This document shows, piece by piece, positions 14,164-25,889 of a stretch of DNA of 64,000 bases. Numbering within the stretch: the first letter of the stretch is position 1; each line of letters starts with the position of its first letter. The DNA is from Vigna angularis (Eukaryota > Streptophyta > Magnoliopsida > Fabales > Fabaceae). A program made the translations under genes and the position numbers. A model generated the notes under the pieces. It was not told where the DNA came from. It did no database searches and saw nothing but the letters and a program-made list of their open reading frames with translations. The stretch lies in contig NC_068974.1 of the NCBI RefSeq assembly GCF_016808095.1, forward strand, positions 37,258,090 to 37,322,089. The letters run 5' to 3'.

Positions 14164-14469
14164 ATGGAGGCATGGAAGAAGAAGGTTTTGATTGTGGTGA
14201 TGATGGTGTTGGGCATGGTGATGATCGAAGTGAATGCGCAATCGTTTTGCCACATGCCGAAAGATGGGTTGAAGGCATGCATGGCGAGTGTGAGTGGGGA
14301 CAACCCTGTCGATCCAAACTCTGATTGTTGCTCAGCCATTGCAAAGGCTGATCTTCAGTGCTTCTGTCGCTACAAGGATTCGGGATTGCTCTCTCTCTAT
14401 GGCGTTGATCCCAACAAATGCATGCAACTCCCTGTTAAGTGCAAGGTTGTCGACTCCTTCCACTGCTAG
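14164..14469 (+). CDS. DIR1-like non-specific lipid-transfer protein
   Basis: A single exon of 101 residues. The frame is open one codon further (GTG at 14161), but the ATG at 14164 starts a normal signal peptide (MEAWKKK, then a Val/Met-rich core ending near VNAQ). The mature part has the eight-cysteine lipid-transfer pattern, C-x-C-x-CC-x-CxC-x-C-x-C, with SDCCSAIAKADLQCFC in the middle and a C-terminal FHC. Order and spacing fit the DIR1 (DEFECTIVE IN INDUCED RESISTANCE 1) group, apoplastic proteins linked to long-distance defence signalling and able to hold two lysolipids. An extra ninth cysteine occurs in VDPNKCMQLPVKC, where other members I recall have a non-cysteine residue. It is intronless and isolated from other genes. 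Confidence 0.87.
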   Translation: MEAWKKKVLIVVMMVLGMVMIEVNAQSFCHMPKDGLKACMASVSGDNPVDPNSDCCSAIAKADLQCFCRYKDSGLLSLYGVDPNKCMQLPVKCKVVDSFHC

Positions 14470-17400
14470 ACCATTTCTTATCTGCTCTTTAATTATGTTT
14501 TTTATGCTTTCTAATGTTATGTTTGTTTGCTGTTCATGTTGTTGTAATGATGCCATTTGCTTCTTTCGCTACTAGTTCCTACTTTCTGTGTACATCTTAT
14601 CTTATTTTGGTTTGTTCTTGTTAATGTACTTTGTCGTTTTCTTTCCAAGAGCTTTTCGTTTTTTTTATGCCAAATAACTTCAACCACATACTTATATTAA
14701 CGATACAAAAAAACAAACCAGAAAAATATTATACAAAAATTTATTGTACGGATACGGATGGTTGAAAATACAAGTGCGATATAAATCTTATATTGGATAA
14801 AAATAGACTTATAAAATGTGAAAGACCTGTTAATTGATTGTTTTAAGTTTTTGGATAAAAAGTGATGTCAATCTTTTTTATGTGATTGGACTCAAATCTC
14901 ATTAGTATTTATATCTCTCCAGCTTTTCCTCAATAAACATAACTGTGATTGATTGTCAGTCATAATCCTAATTAACCATCTCTAATCAAATTTATTGGTA
15001 AATTTTTATTAATTTGAGCGTTCGTGTTTGGTGAAAATACTCTGCCTATGACCAAAACAACAAAGAAAAGAAAATTATTAGTTGAAGTTGTTGAAAAATA
15101 CATGCTAGACAATATCATGGGACTGTTAAATAAAGGAATGAAAAGGATATCAGTTGAAAACATTCCCGACCGTGTACAACAATCAACAAGTGACCATAAA
15201 AGTACCTTATTGGACAAGTCAGTTGCATAAAATAATTAAACAAAAAACATAAAATTAGTGTCTCAACTCTCAGATTTCTCAATCGAATAAAATCTCTATA
15301 CTTGTTAAATAAGGTTTTTTTTATCGGTTCTATCACTAAATTCACTTAACTTTTTTGGTTGATTACTAAATAATTCATAAAATAAGTTCTGCTTACTATT
15401 TATGCAAACTTTTTGGGCCGATTATAAATAATTGAAATAATAAGTTATAACTTATTATATTGGTTTACAAAAGATTGACACGAAAAATAATTTATGTTGC
15501 AAACATAATTGGGAGAATCATTTTTCAGTATAATAAGATGTTCAAATAACTTGGCATAAATAATTGATATAAAAAAAACAATGAAAAATGGAAAGAAAAT
15601 AAAAAATAATGGAAAAGTAAATACATGTTTATATTTATTGTACATGTCACGTGATATACATTTATTTTATGAAAGACCATTATAAATAGTTATATTTATT
15701 GATTTTTTAATTATTTATTTTAACATTTAGTTGAACACTGCTTTTAAAACTAATTATGATAAAGTACATTTGTACCCAAATCCTATACATGTTTTAAAAT
15801 AATTTATTATATAATGTGACACATATACCTAGTAATTTGGAAGATACATAGTAATTTGTCTAACAATTGGGCTTAGAGTTTCACTTAAAAAATATCACAA
15901 GTTGGGTGAAAACGTGGGAATACTAGAAGGTTCCAAATACTGAAATACAATAATAGCCATTTAAATAAATAAAAAAGGAAAGAAAAAAGAAAAAAATATA
16001 ATTTAAATTAGGATTTGAATATATTTTTTTAGATCTAACAAATTATCAAATTTTATGTTCAATTCAATAATTATTTCAAAAAAATCCTTTGATGATTCTT
16101 TTAATTTATTTATTTTTTATTTTAACATTTAAATAAAATAATTTAAATAGCGCTTTTGAAACTAAAAATTATTTGAAAAGTTTTAGAAAAAAAAGTAATA
16201 TTTGGTAATTATTTGGAATTAAATACATAATTAAATAAATAAAAGAATCATTTAAAAAAAAATCCTTTCGTTTTCTTTATTTTTTGAAACATGAAAAAAT
16301 AACTATAATGTTATTTTTCTTTTCTTTTCTCTTAATAAAACAAATACTTTGGGCCGGGTTTCCTCTGTGCTTTTGCTTTCTTGGGCCTAACGATAATGAG
16401 CTCAGCTTGGCAACTCTATATATGTCTATGATAGAAGCCTAATTTGCAGATAAACCCTAATGTATCTTTCTTCTTCGCTCCTTAAACTCTGTAGCAGCGT
16501 TTCGTTTTCCTTTACATTGTTGTTTGAGATTCTGATTTGGTTTTATATCTGGCATAGGCCTTCATAATCCCAGATAAGCTTTCAGTGTGAAGTGCTTATT
16601 CTGATTCATGGGAGGCCGAAATTGAATCCTGGAAGTTTCGCTGATAAATGCCTATTTCTGATTCTTACATCAAGGCGTTTACTAGTAACTTTACCATACA
16701 CTTTCCACTGAAATCATCAAATACCATTATTCATCATTTCAATTCCAAATTTTTCTTTAACTTTTTCATACACGATTTCAGAGTTTTTGAACTAGGTTTG
16801 CCAAATTGCATTTTTGTTCGTTGCTCTGTCTGTTTCAGAAATTAGCAATGATTTTATTTCAATATGTGCATAGGATCAAATGACAGATTCTTTTTTGTTT
16901 TTAGTTACTACATAAAGTTTTTGTTTACCAACACTATATTATTTTCAGTACACTTTTTGTTTAGCTATAAAGTTCTTCTTTTTCCGATGAGATTGAGATA
17001 TCTAGTTTGAGTTGGAGCTGATGAACTTGTGAACTTTATTTCTTAATCATTTATACAAAGAAATACATAATAATGTTCGGAAAAATTAAATAAGAGATTA
17101 TAATTTTTTTATTTTCATACAGTATTTATAATTTGTAAATTTATTAATAACAATAAAACATTTATAATGTGATATTAAGTAAGAGAAAAAAGGATACTAA
17201 TAAATCAGTAAAGGCATCTTATAAAAGCATTTCTTTTATAAATTGAAAAATAAGATGTATTTGAATTGTAAGTTTATGGAGAGTTGTTTCCAATTTATCT
17301 TTAAAATTTATATTGTTTTAATCAATTATAATAAATAAATTCTATCAGGGATAAAAGATAGTAATAGTTACTTTAGTATATAAATAAATACAACTGTGTG

Positions 17401-18909
17401 ACAGAATTTGAATTTTATACTGTAATTTGAATTTGAATTTGAATTTTATTAGTTCGTTCTGTTTTAGTTTTCTTCACTGGGAAAAAATATTTCTTTATAT
17501 TCTTTTTTTTTTAATTTTGAAATACATATATAATAATTTTTTTCTTATTACATACCCTTATGTGTAATATTTTTGAGATATTTTACTCATTCATTTATTA
17601 CATAATAAATGAGAAGAAATAATAACATAACTATTTATTAGAACAAAAAATATTTCTTTGTTCCTGCAAAACATCCTAAAAAAATAAACCACAAACGGAC
17701 ATGAACAGAAAATACAAATTTCTTCTTTTAAATTTGGAAAGATATTTTAACCTACAATTCTTTCAATTACAAAAGAAGAATGTTGGCAACACCTTTTAAC
17801 ATACTTTTAATTAGTTATTAATAACATCTCTCAAATATTTAAAACATGAAGAAAAGTGACCAAAGAAATATATTAGTCACAGAAAAGATCAAATTTAACT
17901 TTTAAATTCATATATATATATATATATATATCAAATCTTAAATCATGATTAAAACATAGCCCCGCAAAAATCCATTATAAACATGAAAAAAAGAAAAACA
18001 GATACCTTATTAATTTTTAAGTATGGATTTATTTCAATTTTGTTTTCTTAGTGCTACTATCACACTTTATTATATAAAACAACAAAACTATTTTGAATCA
18101 AGGCCCATAAACTCAACAGACTAAAGGAAACCCTAAGTTTCATCTCTCACCAAACTCTACTCTTATCCATAGCAGAACAACATGAGCATGACAATAACAC
18201 AACACCAACACAGGAAGATCGCAACATTGCAACAGTCGTAAGAGTGACAATTGCAGAAAACTTGGAACCCTAATCGCAGTGACAATGGAAAAGAACGTCA
18301 AGCTAATTTCACATAAGGAAATTATAATCTTTTTTTTTTAGATTTGAAGAAAAGTCATATGACTCAACAACTAGTTTATTACATCACAAATTTAGTCGAG
18401 CTCATTAAATTCATGACAAATTTAACAAGTCTCCTAAAAAACAAGCAAGTTTACTCCCAAATTAATTTGAGAGATGTGTGAGAACGTAAAGTAAGACAGT
18501 TCAACTTGAATCGCTAGTTTGATAACCATGATAACTCATATTGCCTCCTTCACTAGCCAGTGGTGTTGATTACTCCAAACATAAACCAATGTCAAAATCC
18601 ATAAATTTAACTTGGTTATATCATCCTTTCAAACAGTGTAAATGATTATTTTAAAGCTAATTCTTAGATCTCATAAAAAAGACGGCTAGACAAATGGGCA
18701 AATCTTTACAGTTAAATATCACAAATGATGCTTACTGTAAAATAAAAATAGTATTATGATGTTAGAATGCAAGGCCAACTAAGAGGATTTAAGAAAGTAA
18801 CGCATCTATCATAAATTAGAAACCATATGTTTATATGCCTAATCAAAATTTTCGAACTCAAAATAGGTCCGTACTACAGACTAAAGTATCTTCAAGCAAA
18901 GGTTCACAT
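14470..18909. other. AT-rich spacer with one orphan promoter-like element
   Basis: The first 200 bases are the probable 3' untranslated region of the DIR1-like gene. The rest is AT-rich and stop-dense, with a TA run at about 17,911-17,930. The one ordered feature is the promoter-like cluster at 16,350-16,460, listed separately. No open frame here resembles a known protein. Confidence 0.45.
16350..16460 (+). promoter_or_regulatory. Orphan promoter-like cluster: two TGGGCC boxes, TATA, telo-box
   Basis: TGGGCC occurs at 16350-16355 and 16382-16387, a TATA-like CTATATATG at 16416-16424, and the telo-box AAACCCTAA at 16452-16460. It is followed by a pyrimidine-rich start-like region (TTTCTTCTTCGCTCC). 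Site II (TGGGCY) boxes with a telo-box near the start site are the known layout for plant ribosomal-protein, translation-factor and snoRNA gene promoters. No recognisable coding sequence follows. It may drive a noncoding RNA, or be the remnant of a lost gene. Confidence 0.4.
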
Positions 18910-21900
18910 CTACTTGTTGTATAGATGAACGGCAGTGAAGATGAAGAAACCTGCCATCTGCATCACAATCAAAAGGTTACATTACCCAAAAGCCATTTAG
19001 AGATAGAACAGAACATACATAGACACAATACCAACTTCACAACTGAAAATTACAGAACCTCCATGCAAGGAAAACAGGGACATTAACAGAAGGGCCAACA
19101 ATATTTCGTCAAAACTGTTTAAAGCAGTTCAGTCATTAGAAGAAAAGGGTGAACTCTCCCATTTCTATTTTGAAGGGAATTATTAGGTGGTTTAGAACTC
19201 CGAACCACCTCAGTTACCACACAAGCTTCAAGTTAGCTGCTTGGTTGAACTATTTTTCCAAATCGTGTACAGAGATCATGTCCCAATTTGTAGATTAACT
19301 TAATCCAACGAGAATGAAATAATGGGAGAGAGATCCTTACCATCGAAAATGCTGCTCCGTAATAGGGATAAGCTGCTGGTATAAATCTTTCATATTCATT
19401 GTGTCTGAAGGGGCGAACAGGAATCTACATGGAAAATTCAACATTCTTTATAAATACTGTTTACAAGACTCTTTATTATAATGTATTTACTCCCGCGAAG
19501 AAGTTTCACAACTGACGCCAAAGATTAGCATTCAAGCTGATTTAGTTGGAAGGAACTCTAATTTGGCAATTAATTCTGAAATACAACTGCTTGAACTCTA
19601 TACGCTTGGAAAAACTACGTACCATAAAGTCAACTTTAAAGAGATAGAGATAGTCATCAGAAAGAGATATTCTTAAACACAACGGTGCAGGTGTTACTGT
19701 GTTTGTAAAGTTTTTATATACGGATGCATGCAAAGATGTAAAACACAAGTAAAACTAAATGATGAAGAAAAGGGGGGTTTTGGTAAAATGGCACTTAGAA
19801 ATACAAAAAAATAATTTAGAGCACCAGCAATTACCTGCTTTGATAGAGATAAGCTTGTATATCCTAGTTTTTCGTACTCAACTTTAAATTGGAAAACACC
19901 ATAGACATCTGGAACCTTAAATGATGTGAAATAACGGCCCTGAAAGAGATCAGACAATCCAGTGAACTTTACATAAGGGTTTATTAGAGAAAAATATGAG
20001 TATGGCCATTAGGAAATTTCAAAGCACCTTCCCATTAGTTGATAAAGTCTTCAAGACATAGGGGCTCATCATGTAAAATTGCACTTGAACATCATCAGCT
20101 ACGTAAGGCTCCCAAGATGTCCCAGACCACTCGAAAATTTCAACAGAGAATTCCTTTACAACAAGATTGGACAAATGAGTGACAACAGAAAGAAATGTAA
20201 TGAATAGAGAAAACGTGACGAACAATATATCAAATTTGGAACATTTTGATCACCAAATCATCATTGATCCTATAGATGGCTGGTTCACTAGCTTCCCCAA
20301 CTTTGTGATGTTGCAACTGCAATGCCTATATATATATATATATATCAAAACATGAAGCGTAAACATATTAATTAGTAGTAATGATGCTAAATGAGATGTC
20401 AAATATCAAATAAATGAACAATGACAATAAAATTGTCTTCCAGATCTTTTTTCTTACCTTGAGGTGACCTCTTTCATGGAAAACCCATTTGCTAAGTTCA
20501 GTAAAGAACTGCTCATTACCTGACTTTTCATGTCTGTTATTAAAAAAAAAAAAAGAGTTAGCAAGTATTTCTTAATTTTAGGTGGGAAAGACAGTCCACA
20601 GTATGTTGGGCATAGGGCAAGAATTGTGCAATATCGCTGGTAGAAATCATATATTGATAATATTAAGAGAGAAGGCAGCTAATAAAGCAGTGAAAAATTG
20701 ACAGAAAACAGAGAGTAAGAAAAGGCTTAATTCTTTACTCACTTGGTTGGACTCCCAGCCTTCTGCACACCTGACCTGAAAAATCTGCAGAAAAATTCCA
20801 GTTTACAGAAAAATGAGCTTCGGATCTTACATATTAGTAAGTACAAAACAACCCTGATAGACTAGTGAGCTTCCCTACCGGTTGCTGAACATGCTCAATG
20901 AGCCAGATACCAATATGCGGGCATTATTTCTTGCCTACCAAAAAGAAAAAGAGGAGAATACGTGAGGAATTACTGCAAAGGTTCCCAATCAAAGTCCACA
21001 AAAACATGCAATGAACAGCAAAATGTTTTTAGCACATTAAATGAAACCGGTTATTGTATTCTGTAAACTTAACAACGGATATTTTGAAACTACCTTTTTA
21101 TTTATAACTACTGTAAATTGTACTACCAAAAGGGTAATAGCAATTAAAAGAATGAAAAGAACATCAAGAATCAGGCCTTGCTTGTGTATTTCAAATCCAT
21201 AAGAGGTAGGGTATGTTAAAAGACAACCAAAAATTAACAAATGAGGGAAGTAAATAACACACACAAGCAATAAAAGTGGAGGATGAAATAATAATATACC
21301 TGTATAACTGAAACTAAAGAGATCGAAGATCCAGTGAGTGATGGAGGACTTGTCAGTTTAGATTTCGGGTTAGCAGAAAAGGCTGAAGGAGATGCAGAGA
21401 GAGCTTTCAACACCTGGATTGAAACACAAGAAAAAGTGTAACCAAACAAAATGTAAACTTATAAATGCAATATGGCTAATGCCAACATGTGAACTGTGAT
21501 AAATAAATATTACCAGCCTATTGGTAGGATTTAGTGAATGCCCAATCCCTTGGAAAAGTACTGGAGCCTGTCATACGTAGTGAGAAAATTCATAAAAGAA
21601 CACTGCAATGTGCAAGAAGCATTTGCCGCTAACATACAAACCTCACCCCATTTAGAAAAAGGGAAAAAACGGCAAAGGAATAAAAAACATAAACTTTATG
21701 ACCTCAAGCAACAGTGCAAGTATACGTGCTTCAAACACTCAGTGTGCAAAACACAGTTCTTAACAAATTTAACAAATCACTTGCCTCAATCTTTTTGCTT
21801 CCCAATATCACGTCAGACTTGATAAAATCATCACTAGCAATCAACGTATGATCCCCTTCAGTAGCAGATACGGCATATCCAGAATGATCCACAACCATGG

Positions 21901-23071
21901 CAGCCAGATCCTAGAAAAAAATACTAGCAAACTGTAGGGCTTGAAAGTTGAATGCGCTAACATAACATACAAATAACACCTAAGGAAATTACAGCACCAC
22001 TAGTAGCAAATCAGGCTCAATTGGTCAAGGTACATGGGCGGGGAGTGAGGCTACTGATCTTACTGAGGATCAGAGGCCTAAGATAACGATTATGCGCCCT
22101 CATGGTTGCGATGGTTTGCCCATCAATTAATGCATTGTAATTTTTCTCTTTTCTCCTATTTCATTATGTTTGTAATTTTGTTATTCTGTCAGAAACCGTT
22201 ATGTTTGTGTGGGTGTAGTTTGGCATATATGTTAATGGATTGTAAGAAGGTTGCAGGCAAAGAATATTTAGAAAACCTATTATTCTCCTACGCATTTCTA
22301 TAGGTTCCTCCAGGCCTCAAACTCAGAAAATTTCTACTTAATTTCATTTTGGATTCCCTTCCTTATCGTTTGAGTTGAAAACACAAAAATAACAACAACT
22401 AAGCAAATTACAGGACCGTAGTACTGGAACACGACACCCTTACAGGAAGGAAAACCATCTACACAAAATCAATTCAGCTAATAAGATCGCAAGCACCTCA
22501 TCGAAGTCCACTCCACACTCGGTGGCGATTTCCCTGATTAAATCAGAAGCATTGCTATCAGCAGCAACAATCAAATCATGACCCGAATCAACAAAATCCA
22601 AAATTGCTGCAGCATCAATGGATCCTCCAAAACCTATTAAAACACCTTCGTTTCAGCTAGCTAAACATAAAAACTTCGAAACACAGACAAGAAAAAACCC
22701 GCACATCCTCGAGACCCAATAGCAAAATGGCAACACAAATCAAGATCTCAAAAACGTTCAGAAAAAAAGGAAAATCATAGCAACGAGGGGTGGGGAATGG
22801 AAAACTCACGTTCAACGGTGGGGGAAAAGAGAATTAGGGCATCGTAGAGATACTGGCCGTATCTCTGAAGCGCAATTTTGGGGTCATCAGCAAGATGGAA
22901 ATGGAGATCGAAGCCTCGAGATTTGAGGGAGTTGAAGAAGAGAGAGTGTGAGGATTTGACGGCGAAGTCATCGAGCAAAACGAGGACGCGCCGATCTGAG
23001 GGTCGCTCTGGGGTGAAGGAAGTGCAGAGAAGAGGAATGAAAGCGAGGAAGATGAAGATGAGCTTCGACAT
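18910..23071 (-). CDS. OST48: Oligosaccharyltransferase 48 kDa subunit (OST48/DGL1/WBP1 family)
   Basis: Thirteen exons: 23071-22810, 22633-22497, 21910-21785, 21567-21514, 21413-21300, 20934-20879, 20784-20743, 20533-20458, 20325-20254, 20153-20028, 19939-19835, 19424-19341 and 18957-18910. They total 1302 bases, 433 residues plus stop. The protein is a subunit of the ER oligosaccharyltransferase that transfers the glycan from dolichyl diphosphate to Asn in nascent proteins. It has an N-terminal signal peptide ([16 protein letters not shown]), a lumenal body and a C-terminal membrane segment ([16 protein letters not shown]) with a short basic end (NK). Landmarks are [21 protein letters not shown] and [18 protein letters not shown]. 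The intron after 21785 has a GC donor (GAG then GCAAGTG). The 586-base intron between exons 2 and 3 holds a less AT-rich segment at 22,010-22,330. The frame runs upstream to a GTG, but ATG 23071 is the sensible start. Confidence 0.95.
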
Positions 23072-24744
23072 TGCTACCAACAACACTGCCACACCTCTCT
23101 CCACTGCGAGTCAATCACAGACTTTTTCACAGTCCTCTTCTTCTACCGTCATCTTTCACAAATTACCTTTTCAGCCCCTCAATTAATCAAAATTATCATT
23201 TTCCCCATAGTTAATGGACTCGGGCCGCTACAGCCCAATTCTGCCTCCACCCCCATAAGTTTTTTCCTGCACTCCCATATAAAGAAAACTTTTAATTTTG
23301 TCCTTTTTTATTGTGCAAAAAATAATTGTACAATTTAAATTTATTTATATAGATTATAGGAAGAAACTACCCAGAATGTACTGTGTTAGATTAAGTTTTT
23401 CCATTGTATTGGATTATTGTATATATACGAAATATTGTTAAATCAAATCATTATAATTTTAAGATGTAGTTATCTTTTTGTTGAGATAAAGTTTGTAGTT
23501 GTTTTTTAATTTCTTTATTTTTTTTAACAAAAAATAATGGAATAATTATTATATTTAAGTAAATAATTATAAATGTTTCTTAGTAGGAACTTATAGTTAT
23601 TTACTTAAATATAATATATGTATCTGTTTATAAGCATTCCATATACATGTGGTCGATGGAAACAGCCATCTACACTTTTGGCGCCAAAAAAAAGAAGCAC
23701 AGTGTCAAAAGGAATATGTGTCAAATTTTTAGATAGGAACTAAAAGACTAAAAAGCCCCTCTTTTTAGACAGGTGTCGACATTTTAGACGGGTAATAATA
23801 TAATTTACCTGGTATGCCATCTTTCCAGTTGAAAAATGAGAAAGCTCATCATTATGAAAAAAAAAAGTAGTTCTAAAAATTACTAGAATAAGATATAAAT
23901 TATGGAAAGAGAAAGGATTCCCTTGTAAATTTGGATCCACTTCTCATTTATTTTAGAATTATTTTTCCTAATTATATAATTTTCATTTCAGGTAGAAGTG
24001 GTAAAAAAAAATATTTTTAAAATTTTGCGGATTAAACAAAAATGGATTTCTGCTTCCAAACGATAAAAAAGCATACTTTTTATTTATTTTTTTTTTAAAA
24101 TATACGCGATCTTATTGATCTTTTGCTTATTGAGTGATACTTTAAATTATACTGAATTTAATATATTAATAATCCTTTGAAACATTAAAATCAATAAAAA
24201 TCATCAAAAAAATCCTAATTTCTTCAAGAAAATCAATCAATAACTTCTTGTTAAGTTTATTGAGGAGAATTCACTAAAAACATATAAAGAATTAAAGACA
24301 ATAAATTAATGAATTTTTATTTTATTTTCTCATTTTTATTTATATCTAACTTCAAATTTAGACTCAACACTTATATTCCCAAATTAGACATGGATCAGTT
24401 TCACGCCACTTATCATAGATTTTGAATGTCACATCCTATTCCTCCGTTCTTCAAGAAATAATGGGAGCACTTTCTGCAATTAAAACATCTATTTCTGAAA
24501 AAAAAAACATTGAAAATTTCTGAATCCCGACCAAGAATACCTCAATTATAAATGTATGAAACATAACAGAACGACGAACATGAAGTTTACAATGTGTACA
24601 ATTCATGAATATCAGACAATGTGTTAAAAACAACAGAAACTATGTTGTTCTTAACTTTTGTCTTGTGATGATTAATCTTGTAGAAATAATAAACACAACA
24701 ATTGAAAATCCCTGAAGACTGAATGAGAATTTGAAAAGCCAAGT
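23072..24744. other. Intergenic: OST48 promoter side and 3' side of the quinone reductase
   Basis: The first 150 bases are the probable leader and promoter of OST48, on the minus strand. The middle (23.3-24.4 kb) is AT-rich and empty. The part next to 24,744 should be the 3' untranslated region of the quinone reductase. A palindromic sequence occurs near 23,545-23,610, where AATAATTATTATATTTAAGT is echoed in inverse; it may be a small hairpin repeat. Confidence 0.4.
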
Positions 24745-25889
24745 TCAGTGGCTTAACTTCTTGACCACTGTGGCCATGTGTTTTCCTTGATACTCTGCAA
24801 GGGCATGTTCTGTTTGACTAGCTTGCCTTGAGCCATCGCCAGCAAAAACTCCAGCTCCATATGGTGACCCACCTCTGATTGAGTCCATTTCGAACATTCC
24901 AGCACCAAAGGTATAACCAATAGGAACATAGAGCATTCCATGGTGGACTAACTGTGTGATTGCTGTCCATCTATAATAATAGTCATAAAAAGCAATCTTA
25001 ATCATTGTTCGTCTGTCTCCCAATCATGATGTTTACCATTAAAATACCAACAGTACTACATAACTATAATTGCTATGTTTCACTGGTTCACACTACACAA
25101 CAGTGCATATGGTATTGCACACAACTTATTCGCTCAATTGTCTCTGACAGGACATCGAACATTTTCAAACAAGGTTTGCTAAATTCAAAGTAGTTCAAAA
25201 CCAGTTTTTATGCCAGATATTTTAAATTTAATTCAATCTCACAAAACTAGTTTCTAAACTGATATTTATACCATATAATATATTGACTATTTGTAACATG
25301 CATCAATCAAGGCTGAAATAAAGGTTTTTTTTTCTTACGCGGTTGTTTCTTGACCTCCACCCTGTGTGCCAGTGCTGACAAAGAAGCCAGCAGGGACCCC
25401 TGCCAGCTTCTGCTCTCTCCACAACTGACCTGTTGAATCGAAAAACGCCTTCATCTGTGCTGCCATGCTTCCATACCTTGTTGGAAATCCAAACAGCAAG
25501 CCATCAGCCTCCACCAAGTTTTCAGCAGATATGAGTGGCACCGAATCATCCTTCTCAGGTGCCTTCATGAGTTGCAAGACCTCCTCAGGAAGCGTCTCCA
25601 CCACACGGTACAACACCCCTTCAACTCCTTCAATTGAATCAACCCCTTTCTTCAAGGACTTTGCCAATGACTCCACATGACCATAAGTAGAGTAGAACAC
25701 AATGAAAACTTTCAGCTTTTTCACTGTTGCTGGTGCTGTTGCAGGTGCTGTTGCTGTTGCTGCCCCGTCTTGGTTTGTGGAAATTGGATCATTTGCTGGG
25801 ATTGGACTTTCAACACTAACTGGATCTCTTTCTGATACAGAAACTGGTGCCTTTGTCTTGCTTGGAAAGCAACCACCTCCTTTCCCCAT
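24745..25889 (-). CDS. NAD(P)H dehydrogenase (quinone), FQR1-like, WrbA family
   Basis: Two exons, 25889-25339 and 24970-24745, give 258 residues. The junction splits an Ala codon in the GGGQETTAWTAITQ region. Flavodoxin-like quinone reductases of this family use FMN and NAD(P)H for two-electron reduction of quinones, which limits semiquinone and radical formation. Seen here: the phosphate-binding loop YSTYGHVE (66-73), FPTRYG (135-140), STGTQGGGQET (from 172) and the C-terminal GYTFGAGMFEMDS and GSPYGAGVFAGDGSR blocks. The N terminus carries an extra, low-complexity Ala/Thr/Pro-rich segment of about 55 residues starting MGKGGGC. This matches the long-form proteins like Arabidopsis At4g36750 (FQR1-like) rather than FQR1 itself; Gly2 and Cys7 could be lipidated. 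No defects seen. Confidence 0.93.

Noticed and set aside
15024..15230. 68-codon Lys-rich frame
   Set aside because: No promoter, homology or splice context; surrounding sequence is AT-rich spacer.
16500..17060. Possible C/D snoRNA genes downstream of the telo-box promoter
   Set aside because: Several CTGA words and TGATAAA/TGATGA words occur, but none form a properly spaced C/D pair with a terminal stem.
23071..23104. Upstream GTG-started extension of OST48
   Set aside because: It would put [11 protein letters not shown] before an already complete signal peptide; the ATG at 23071 is the normal family start.
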